The notes beneath the pieces were generated by a model. The model did no database searches and was not told the origin of the DNA. It saw only the letters and a program-made list of their open reading frames with translations. From the NCBI RefSeq assembly GCF_017833295.1, contig NZ_JAFIBW010000001.1:5828001-5892000 (forward strand): a DNA stretch of 64,000 nucleotides, given 5' to 3'. The stretch is from Methylobacterium sp. PvR107. GTDB lineage: Bacteria > Pseudomonadota > Alphaproteobacteria > Rhizobiales > Beijerinckiaceae. The position numbers were made by a program, and so were the translations under genes. Positions 28,090 through 35,026 of the stretch are shown here, in pieces. Within the stretch, counting starts at the first letter, position 1, and each line of letters opens with the position of its first letter.

Positions 28090-28928
28090 GCCTGGCGCGC
28101 GACGAGACCACGCCGGGCGTCCTGCTGGCTCACCACCTCAAGCAGCTCAAGCTGCCCACGGTGCTGCGCGAGTACGACAAGGTTGCCCGCGAGTGCGCTC
28201 AGAGCGGCCTGGACCACTCGCGCTACCTGTTGCGGCTGGTTGAACTGGAGCTGATCGACCGTGAGCGGCGCATGGTCGAGCGCCGCATCCGGGCGGCGCG
28301 CTTCCCGGCGGTGAAGAGCCTCGACACGTTCGACTTTGCCGCGATCCCGAGCCTGAACAAGATGCTCGTGCTGGAACTGGCCCGCTGTGGCTACATCCTC
28401 GGCCGGGAGAACGTCATCGCACTTGGCAACTCGGGCACTGGCAAGACCCACATCGCCTTGGCTCTCGGCTTGGCGGCTTGCCAGAAGGGCTTCTCGGTCA
28501 CGTTCACCACCGCGGCCTCGCTGGTCAACCAACTCCTGGAGGCGCGCGACGAGCGTCGTCTGCTCCGGCTTCAGCGCGAACTAGCCGCGGTCAAGCTCCT
28601 GATCGTCGACGAACTCGGCTACGTGCCGCTGTCGTCGACGGGGGCGGAGTTGCTGTTTGAGGTCTTCTCGCAGCGCTACGAGCGTGGCTCGACCGTGGTG
28701 ACCTCGAACCTCCCGTTTGAGGACTGGACGTCAGTTCTGGGCTCGGAACGGCTCACGGGCGCGCTGCTCGACCGGCTGACCCACCACGTCAGCATCCTGA
28801 GCCTGAACGGCAACAGCTACCGCCTCAAAACTTCCCGCAGCCGGCGCGGCCGGGCCGAAGGGGCGGAGCAAAACCAGGCCACCGCCGATCCTCACGACCC
28901 CGAGACGGGCGAGATCCCGCCGGCCTGA
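28086..28928 (+). CDS. istB: IS21 helper ATPase IstB (element 2)
   Basis: A 280-aa AAA+ protein with IALGNSGTGKTHIALALGLAA (Walker A), LLIVDELGYVPLSSTGAELL (Walker B) and RGSTVVTSNLPFEDW. Starts at the ATGA overlap with istA. A 40-bp perfect palindrome follows 16 bp after the stop. Confidence 0.92.
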   Translation: MSLARDETTPGVLLAHHLKQLKLPTVLREYDKVARECAQSGLDHSRYLLRLVELELIDRERRMVERRIRAARFPAVKSLDTFDFAAIPSLNKMLVLELARCGYILGRENVIALGNSGTGKTHIALALGLAACQKGFSVTFTTAASLVNQLLEARDERRLLRLQRELAAVKLLIVDELGYVPLSSTGAELLFEVFSQRYERGSTVVTSNLPFEDWTSVLGSERLTGALLDRLTHHVSILSLNGNSYRLKTSRSRRGRAEGAEQNQATADPHDPETGEIPPA

Positions 28929-28944
28929 CCCTTACGATCGGCGA

Positions 28945-28984
28945 CGAACGAAGAAGGGGCCCGATCGGGCCCCTTCTTCGTTCG
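28945..28984 (+). terminator. 40-bp perfect palindrome after istB
   Basis: cgaacgaagaaggggcccga is followed immediately by its exact reverse complement. The hairpin has a 20-bp arm and ends in ttcttcgttcg. It would terminate istAB transcription or shield the adjacent right end. Confidence 0.7.
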
Positions 28985-29051
28985 AGCTGCACGTTGCCAG
29001 TGGCCTGATTTTGCTCCGACACGGCGGCCTGGAATTGGTCCGCCCTTTACA

Positions 29052-29366
29052 CTGCCGGTCGCGCGGGATCGCCAGCTCAATCCGGCCTGTCTCGGTCGTG
29101 ACCGTCTTGCGGCCATAGCCGTTGCGCGTGTTGCCGGCGTCCTCGCCCGCCAGATGGTGGTCCATCTCGGCGTTGAGCGCCCGCTCGGCCAGGGCCTTCT
29201 TCAGCTCGTCCAGCAGGCCATCGGCCTCGAAGGCCGTCTTGGGATCGGCCCCAGCCAGGAGCTGGTCCAGGATCGCGTCAGGGATACGGGGTGCTTTGCG
29301 TCGTGCCATCGGGAACCTCCATCGGATCCACTATGGCCGCCCGAACACGAAATTCCTGACAGTCCC
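29052..29366 (-). mobile_element. IS256-family element A, left-over end with truncated transposase
   Basis: Only the 5' end of an IS256-type element remains: the terminal inverted repeat (GGGACTGTCAGGAATTTCGTG on the minus strand, ending at 29366) and the first 86 codons of the transposase (29309-29052; MARRKAPRIPDAILDQLL to LAIPRDRQ). It was cut by IS21 element 2. Its outer end lies inside element B, so A had inserted into B. Confidence 0.85.
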
Positions 29367-30477
29367 GCACGGCCCGGCGCAGCGTGGCGTTCAGGGCCTC
29401 GATGGCGTTCGTGGTGTACAGGATCCGGCGAACCTCGCCGGGGAAGCCGTAGAACGGGATCACCTCGCCCCAGGCCCGCCGCCAGCTCTGGGCGATGGCC
29501 GGGTAGCGCCGGCCCCACTCACTCGCCTCGAAGACCGCCAGCGCCGCCTCGCCAGCGGCGGCATCGAGCGCGCGGTAGATGTCCTTCAGCGCCGCCGCCA
29601 CGGCCTTGCGGTCCTTGTAGGAGACGAAGTCGAGGCTGTGGCGCAGCAGGTGCACGATGCAGGTCTGGACCAGCGCCTCGGGGAACACCGCTCGGATCGC
29701 ATCGGGGAAGCCCTTCAAGCCATCGACCACGGCAAGCAGCACGTCCTCGACGCCGCGGTTCCTGAGCTCGTTCATGACCCGCAGCCAGAACTTGGCGCCC
29801 TCGTTCTGCTCCAGCCACAGGCCGAGGATCTCCTTGGAGCAGTCGGCGCGCACGCCGAGCGCGATGTGGACGGCCTTGTTGCGGACCACACCCTCGTCGC
29901 GCACCTTGATCCGCAGGGCATCGAAGAACACGATCGGGTAGACCGGCTCCAGCGGCCGGGCCTGCCAGGCGGCGACCTCCTCCAGGACCGCGTCGGTCAC
30001 AGCGCTGATCAGGTCGGGTGAGACCTCGATGCCGTAAAGCTCGCGCAGGTGCGCGACGATCTCCCGGGTGCTCATGCCGCGGGCGTACATCGACACGATC
30101 TTGTCGTCGAAGCCGGGAAAGCGGCGCTGATAGCGAGCGATCAGCTGCGGATCGAACGTCGCCTGCCGGTCGCGCGGGATCGCCAGCTCAATCCGGCCTG
30201 TCTCGGTCGTGACCGTCTTGCGGCCATAGCCGTTGCGCGTGTTGCCGGCGTCCTCGCCCGCCAGATGGTGGTCCATCTCGGCGTTGAGCGCCCGCTCGGC
30301 CAGGGCCTTCTTCAACTCGTCCAGCAGGCCATCGGCCTCGAACGCCGTCTTCGGATCGGCCCCGGCCAGGAGCTGATCCAGGATCGCGTCAGGGATACGG
30401 GGAGCTTTGCGTCGTGCCATCGGGAACCTCCATCGGATCCACTATGGCCGCCCGCACACGAAATTCCTGACAGTCCC
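29367..30477 (-). mobile_element. IS256-family element B, transposase lacking its C terminus
   Basis: The transposase starts at 30420 and runs about 350 residues: TFDPQLIARYQRRFPG, VFFDALRIKVRDEG (first Asp), LLAVVDGLKGFPDAI (second Asp) and ALNATLRRAVR, where element A interrupts it. The intact copy at 58134-59354 continues for about 57 more residues. The right terminal repeat ends at 30477. Non-functional in cis. Confidence 0.88.
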
Positions 30478-30534
30478 GTCTCGCCCAGCTAACAGTCCCC
30501 TTGGTGCATTTGCTCCAAAGGCCGCCCTACTCCG

Positions 30535-30678
30535 CTATGAGGTACTGAAGCCTCGGACGATCCAGGCAACCAGGAGACCCAGCAGGAGGAAGACCGTGGG
30601 AGGTGTGACGGCGAGGGTCGTCCCCATGCCGATGTAGCGAACGATGCACCTTCGCTCAGCGGCATTTGCAGCATCCAC
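30535..30678 (-). CDS. Possible small single-span membrane protein
   Basis: A 47-aa frame starting at GTG 30678: MDAANAAERRCIVRYIGMG then a hydrophobic stretch PPTVFLLLGLLVAWIVRGFS. No homologue is recognised. It follows the next small gene by 8 bp, and the two may form a unit. Weakly supported because of the size. Confidence 0.3.
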   Translation of the reverse strand: MDAANAAERRCIVRYIGMGTTLAVTPPTVFLLLGLLVAWIVRGFSTS

Positions 30679-30686
30679 GAAGGTGA

Positions 30687-30881
30687 TCAGGTCCTCGTCA
30701 CTCCACCTTCAACCGGACGGGTGCTGGCCGCCGGGATCTTGAGGTCCGGGCAGTTGTCGAGGAAATCCCTGTGCGCCATCGGCCCGGCGAGGACGAAGGC
30801 GGCCAGCAGCAGAACAATCACGACCCAAAGCCCAGAGCTCCCGACCCAGAGCCTCCGGAGGCCCCTTCGCATGTTAGTCAT
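30687..30881 (-). CDS. Small membrane protein, unrecognised
   Basis: A 64-aa frame with a basic start (MTNMRRGLRRLW) and one strong hydrophobic segment LWVVIVLLLAAFVLAGPMA, then a short polar tail. The topology looks like a type II or exported small protein. It lies 13 bp after the stop of the 95-aa hypothetical gene on the same strand. Confidence 0.4.
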   Translation of the reverse strand: MTNMRRGLRRLWVGSSGLWVVIVLLLAAFVLAGPMAHRDFLDNCPDLKIPAASTRPVEGGVTRT

Positions 30882-30894
30882 GCGCCTACATTCA

Positions 30895-31182
30895 TCACGC
30901 CAGCTCGAACCTTACCTGTCGCCCCAGATCAGCCTCGACCCGAATGAGAGGTCGCTCACCGTGTTTGAGGCGGCTACCTTCACGCAGCCCGAGCTGGTCG
31001 GACAACTCGGCCCCGATGGACACCTGCATCAAGCCTAAGCCTTCGGAAGCGCAACGATCCACGATGGCGGCGATGACCAAGGCAGCGCCGTCCGCATCAT
31101 GGTTCATGAGGGTCAGGGATGCGGCCCTCAGGTCGGCTAGAAGCTTGGCATAAGCCTCCGCAAGCTGCTCCGTGCTGGCCAC
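30895..31182 (-). CDS. Hypothetical protein (95 aa)
   Basis: An acidic/hydrophobic small protein: MASTEQLAEAYAKLLADLRAA then MNHDADGAALVIAAIVDRC. GTG 31182 is chosen because AGGAG lies 7 bp upstream. Not recognised. It is divergent from the GIY-YIG gene across 26 bp. Confidence 0.5.
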   Translation of the reverse strand: MASTEQLAEAYAKLLADLRAASLTLMNHDADGAALVIAAIVDRCASEGLGLMQVSIGAELSDQLGLREGSRLKHGERPLIRVEADLGRQVRFELA

Positions 31183-31208
31183 GACTATACTCCTGCTCAA
31201 AGGCCCAG

Positions 31209-31596
31209 ATGATCCCGCCTGAACCTGCTCTCAGCCTAGGCCGCACCATCCAGCTCTACCTGGTTGATGGCACACCCAACGGCTTGATCCTGGCCACCTT
31301 AAAAGGCTGGACCGGCAGCGTGCTACTCGCTCGCAACAGCACGTTGTCCAGGCTTCTACAGCGGCCCGAGGCCGCTCGGACCGGAGTATACATCCTGTAC
31401 GGACCGGACCCGAACGATGAGCTTCTACCTCGCGCCTACGTCGGCGAGGCTGAAGAAATCGCCAGTCGCCTGCCTGACAGTGCTCGTAAGCGTGCGTTCT
31501 GGGAGCTGGCGGCCGTGGTGACCACCAGCGATGAGAGCCTGACCAAGGGCCACGTTCGCTATCTTGAGGCGCGGCTCATTCAGCGCGCCCGCGAAG
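31209..31596 (+). pseudogene. GIY-YIG nuclease-like protein, 3'-truncated by IS3
   Basis: The N-terminal 129 codons of a GIY-YIG-type protein: RTGVYILYGPDPNDELLPRAYVGEAEEIASRLPD gives the GVYILYG...YVGEAE core, and VRYLEARLIQRARE is the usual following helix. The gene runs straight into the IS3 end at 31597 and stops two codons later. Proteins of this shape usually carry another 100 or more residues, so it is probably broken. Confidence 0.75.
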
Positions 31597-31634
31597 TGAC
31601 CTGACCGATATTTTGGACCGAGCCGATTGGGAGG

Positions 31635-32507
31635 CTACTGCATGGTAGCGGCCATGGGTAGCCGGAAGGCCAGATCCGGGTAGCTGACGGGCGCGGGCGG
31701 CCGATAGCCCAGGGACGAATGCGGCCGGACGCGGTTGTAGGTAGTTTGCCAAAGACCGATCACGATCTGCGCCTCCTTCAGCGAGTAGAAGATCTCTTGT
31801 CTCAGGCACTCATCCTGAAGCTTGCCATTGAAGCTCTCACAGTACCCGTTCTCCCACGGCGAGCCCGGCGCGATGTACTGGATCTGTGTTCCGGCTTTGG
31901 CGACCCATTTGCGCAACGCCTTGGAGATCATCTCAGGACCATTATCGCAGCGGATGTGCTCCGGGATGCCGTGCAGGCACATGGCGTCGGCCAGCGCTTC
32001 GATCACGCCGACGCTGTTGATGCGCCGCGCCACCTTCAGCGCCAGACAAGCCCGGCTATGCTCGTCGATCAGCGTCAGGACCCGAAGCGAGCGTCCGTCG
32101 TGGGTCCGCGCCTGGACGAAGTCGAAGCTCCAGACGTGATTGCGGTGGAGCGGACGCAGCCGCACGCTGGATCCGTCGTTCAGCCACAGGCGGCTGCGCG
32201 GTCGGTGCTTCTGTGGGACCTTGAGCCCCTCGCGACGCCAGATGCGTTGAACCCGATCCTTGCCCACCTGCCAGCCGTCTGCCTGCAGCAGCGCGGTGAC
32301 ACGGCGGTAGCCGTAGCGTCCGTACTCGGACGCCAGGGCGACGATGGCGCGGGTCAGCGCATCCTCGTCGGCCGGCAGCGTGGACACGTAGCGCTGCGTG
32401 CCCCGATGCTGGCCGACGATCCGGCAGGCGTGACGTTCCGAGAGGCCGTACTTCTCCCGGATGCCAGCAACCGTCTGCCGGCGTCGCTCGGGGGCTACAA
32501 GTTTCCC
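31635..32507 (-). CDS. IS3 transposase OrfB (element 1)
   Basis: The catalytic part of an OrfAB transposase. DDE residues are seen in HVWSFDFVQARTHDG, PEHIRCDNGPEMIS and PWENGYCESFNGKLQDE. The frame is entered at the heptamer GGGAAAC (32507-32501), a classical -1 slippery site just before the orfA stop. Intact. Confidence 0.9.
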   Translation of the reverse strand, partial: GKLVAPERRRQTVAGIREKYGLSERHACRIVGQHRGTQRYVSTLPADEDALTRAIVALASEYGRYGYRRVTALLQADGWQVGKDRVQRIWRREGLKVPQKHRPRSRLWLNDGSSVRLRPLHRNHVWSFDFVQARTHDGRSLRVLTLIDEHSRACLALKVARRINSVGVIEALADAMCLHGIPEHIRCDNGPEMISKALRKWVAKAGTQIQYIAPGSPWENGYCESFNGKLQDECLRQEIFYSLKEAQIVIGLWQTTYNRVRPHSSLGYRPPAPVSYPDLAFRLPMAATMQ

Positions 32508-32776
32508 GAGGCGACGTCCGCCAGCACCTGCTTCTCCAAGGATAGATCGGCTACCAGCCGCCGCAGCCGCGCGTTCTCGCGCTCCAGGTCCTTCATCTTC
32601 CTGGCCTGGTCGACCTGGAGGCCGCCGTACTCCCTGCGCCAGCGGTAATAGCTCTGCTCGGAGATCTCCGCCTCCTTGCATGCCAGCGCTAAACTCTTGC
32701 CCTGGGCCGTCTGCACCTCGATCTGGCGCAGCTTCAGCACAATCTGCTCCGCGCTCGTCTTCTGACCTCGCCGCAT
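32495..32776 (-). CDS. IS3 OrfA (element 1)
   Basis: A 93-aa HTH plus leucine-zipper protein: MRRGQKTSAEQIVLKLRQIE, EISEQSYYRWRREYGG, and the coiled coil LERENARLRRLVADLSLEK. Ends SGNL, just after the slippery heptamer. Confidence 0.9.
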   Translation of the reverse strand: MRRGQKTSAEQIVLKLRQIEVQTAQGKSLALACKEAEISEQSYYRWRREYGGLQVDQARKMKDLERENARLRRLVADLSLEKQVLADVASGNL

Positions 32777-32839
32777 GTCCGACTCCTTCGGTCCTGGCTG
32801 ATCCTCTCAATCAGCCCGGTCCAAAGCCAGCCGGTCAGG

Positions 32840-33052
32840 TCACTGTCCCTCGCCGAAGTAGCGAAATATGCCTTCTGGCGACCAGCCATCGGTGTAACCG
32901 TGTTGCTCACCGCTTGAACCGGTGAACAGCACTATGAGCGGGTGTTGGCTGGGAGTGCAGATACCGCCTTGCTGTTGCCCCCCGTAGACGGCGTGAATGT
33001 CGCGGCGGCGGTTGTAAATCTGCTGTTGGTGGAAGGGTTCCCAGGGCATCAT
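32840..33052 (-). pseudogene. N-terminal fragment of probable HNH/ScoMcrA-like restriction nuclease
   Basis: A 70-aa fragment: YNRRRDIHAVYGGQQQGGI then HPLIVLFTGSSGEQHGYTDG and IFRYFGEGQ. From memory of the family this matches the N-terminal region of large HNH endonucleases annotated as 5-methylcytosine/modified-DNA restriction (ScoMcrA-like). The remainder is missing at the IS3 border. Assignment is from motif recollection and should be checked. Confidence 0.55.
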
Positions 33053-33483
33053 TCATCACCAAGCCAAGTCGGATGAGCATCTGCGCGTATTCGATCAAGC
33101 CGGCTGATCCTAGTGAAACCGGTTGCACTGCGTCCCGGAAGACCGAATGGCACCGCATCCTGGAGGCTGATGTCAGCCCCTGGCCATCTCTGTGAGCCAA
33201 TGCTCCATCTCGGAGGCGACAGAACGGGGGTATCACGGGGCTTCTTACGAGGAGAGGACACTGCCGGAGCAAGATGGGATAGATCGCTGCATCAGACCCA
33301 CCCCCAGTTCAGCCGGGCCGCGCCCTTGCTGTCTAGCGTAAGCAGCTCTCCGATTTCGACAAGGTGTGCCCTTGCCTTTGCGCGACGGCCTACGACCGCA
33401 TTGCGCGTTTCGCGTTTAGGTTGTTGACCTGTGCCACAAAACAAGGCTCCACCCGGCACCGGATTACCAAGGGAGCTGACGGA
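33053..33483. other. Gap upstream of the PD-(D/E)XK-like gene, with motif copy C
   Basis: No gene is credible here; short frames on both strands lack codon structure. It contains copy C of the 20-bp motif at 33112. Confidence 0.4.
33112..33130. repeat. Island 20-bp motif, copy C (inverted)
   Basis: AGTGAAACCGGTTGCACTG is the reverse orientation of the other four copies. With copy D it brackets the PD-(D/E)XK-like gene as inverted repeats. Confidence 0.75.
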
Positions 33484-34434
33484 GTGAGCCAGTCGATTTT
33501 CGTGATCGGGGCGGACAACCAACTGAGTGAGGTAAGCCCTTCCACGTTCGTGGCTGAGGCGGAATTCCAGAAGCTTCTGGCCGACTACCCTGCGCTCCTG
33601 CGCTTGGCGGCGGGCAGTGATGGTGACCTGCTCCTGGTCGAGCAGGAGTTCGGCATTGCTGATGAGGAGGGCGGCTCCAACCGCTGGCGGCTCGATCACC
33701 TGTTTCTTAATCGGGATGGCGTGCCGGTCCTCGTAGAGGTCAAGCGTGCGAGCGACACTCGCGCCCGCCGCGAGGTCGTGGCGCAGATGCTCGACTACGC
33801 CGCTCACGCGCCCAAAACTCTCAAGGCCAGCGTCATCTCAGAGGCTTTTCGAGTGGCTGCAGAGGACGCCGAGCTCACTCCAAACTCACGACTGCTGGAA
33901 TTTCTAGGCGACCGCGATCCCGAAGAATTTTGGAAGCAGGTAGACGCGAACCTAAGTGCAGGCCGTCTGCGTATGGTGATAGTCGCGGACAAGGTTGGCG
34001 CAGAATTGGCGCGGATAGTTGAATTCCTGAATGAGCAAATGCGTTCAGCCGAGATGCTCGCGGTTGAATTTTCACTTTTCACAAATCCGAACGGCACCCG
34101 AACATTAGTGCCTCGCCTCATTGGTGCAACCACACGCGCCGAGGCGGTCAAATCAGTCACAGGCAGCGGCCCTGGTGGGCCAGGCCTCAACTTCGCTGGC
34201 ACGCTCAAGCTCGCCGAGATGATGAAGCTTTGCGCGGAGCGCGGCGACGGCATCGTTGTTGGCTTCCTGGGCGGCTTGTCAAAACTGCGCGCGATGAGTT
34301 TTGCGGAGCTCCAGGCAAAACGTGCCTTCAAATGGGACGACACAGCAGCCGGGATTGGCAACAAAATCTCGACCAATTGGATATCGGGGAGCGTCTTCAT
34401 GGCGGAAGTGAAAGCAAAAGAGCAGGCCGGATAG
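33484..34434 (+). CDS. PD-(D/E)XK-like nuclease-fold protein, uncharacterised
   Basis: A 316-aa protein. RWRLDHLFLNRDGVPVLVEVKRASDTRARREVVAQMLDYAAH near residues 60-100 is a good D...ExK nuclease core with the following helix. The middle part (LRMVIVADKVGAELARIVEFLNEQM) and LAVEFSLFTNPNGTRTLVPRLIG resemble uncharacterised PDDEXK proteins (DUF4268-like). GTG 33484 is the likely start (MSQSIFVIG). It is isolated between copies C and D of the 20-bp motif. Role unknown; a defence or mobile-element nuclease is possible. Confidence 0.7.
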   Translation: MSQSIFVIGADNQLSEVSPSTFVAEAEFQKLLADYPALLRLAAGSDGDLLLVEQEFGIADEEGGSNRWRLDHLFLNRDGVPVLVEVKRASDTRARREVVAQMLDYAAHAPKTLKASVISEAFRVAAEDAELTPNSRLLEFLGDRDPEEFWKQVDANLSAGRLRMVIVADKVGAELARIVEFLNEQMRSAEMLAVEFSLFTNPNGTRTLVPRLIGATTRAEAVKSVTGSGPGGPGLNFAGTLKLAEMMKLCAERGDGIVVGFLGGLSKLRAMSFAELQAKRAFKWDDTAAGIGNKISTNWISGSVFMAEVKAKEQAG

Positions 34435-34475
34435 GCTGCAGCTGGATTGATGCTGCTTTTGGAAGCGGAGAGGGC

Positions 34476-34494
34476 AGTGCAACCGGTTTCACTG
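34476..34494. repeat. Island 20-bp motif, copy D
   Basis: CAGTGCAACCGGTTTCACTG, 41 bp after the stop of the PD-(D/E)XK-like gene. Confidence 0.75.
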
Positions 34495-34930
34495 GGGATC
34501 GCAGTTCTACCCGGCACCTTATGCGGACTGGCCGCCCTCAACCACGCGAAGGCGGCTCCGATCGCACTAGGTCCTTCCGCGCGGAACCGATGAATTTTTA
34601 CTGGAGATGGTCACAAGCGGAGCCTCGCTCACGTCAATCGATCGAGGCCCAGGGCGCTTCGCACCTCTAAGGTTGACGAAAGCGGACGAAAATCTTCGCG
34701 TATAAAACGGGCTGCTTCCGCCTCTCAAAGTCGGAGAAAGACCGGAACGGCCATCGCGAGATGGACCCCAATTATTGGCGGATGGGGCACCTTCAGAGGC
34801 TCCGGCATCTCCAGACACGCACGAGCTGAGCCGCCTTAGCGTGCCGAATGAGCCTTTCCCCTCTCTAAAGATGCGGAAAGATCCGGAAAGAGTTTCGGGG
34901 ATGGACAGGCTCCAGCGCGGGTTCCAACCT

Positions 34931-34948
34931 CGTGCAATCGATTGCACG
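34931..34948. promoter_or_regulatory. Perfect 18-bp palindrome of LacI-operator type
   Basis: CGTGCAATCGATTGCACG fits TGnnAnCGnTnnCA exactly. No LacI-type gene is nearby in the island. Confidence 0.4.
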
Positions 34949-35026
34949 CCAGGTCGTTGTTCCAAGCGCTGAATGAGGTGTCCACCTCCTCACAGTGCGG
35001 CCAGACCCGGACACGCCTCCCGCAAC

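Larger units (their letters stand above)
26483..29051 (+). mobile_element. IS21-family element 2
   Basis: About 2,569 bp with istA and istB. Ends are TGTGTAGGGCGG on the left and TGTAAAGGGCGG (reverse complement) on the right. The flanks differ (LysR gene on the left, an IS256 fragment on the right) and no target duplication is visible, so one side has been lost by rearrangement. Confidence 0.85.
31597..32842 (-). mobile_element. IS3-family element 1
   Basis: About 1,246 bp. Both ends start TGACCTGACCG and continue with a shared TTGGACCG. It contains orfA and orfB joined by a -1 frameshift. No 3-bp target duplication is evident: gaag on the left, ctgt on the right. Both flanks are truncated genes, so a deletion is likely. 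Confidence 0.88.
34435..35026. other. 592-bp gap with motif copy D, iteron-like repeats and an 18-bp palindrome
   Basis: No convincing gene. Two imperfect ~30-bp direct repeats occur at 34721-34749 and 34859-34890 (both of the form TCTnAAAG-nCGGA-AAGA-CCGGAA). CGTGCAATCGATTGCACG at 34931-34948 is a perfect 18-bp palindrome. The downstream gene end is at 35027 on the minus strand. Confidence 0.5.

Noticed and set aside
34567..34965. 132-aa minus-strand frame in the gap before the large uncharacterised gene
   Set aside because: Low-complexity Ser/Arg/Gly composition, no ribosome site, spans the repeats.
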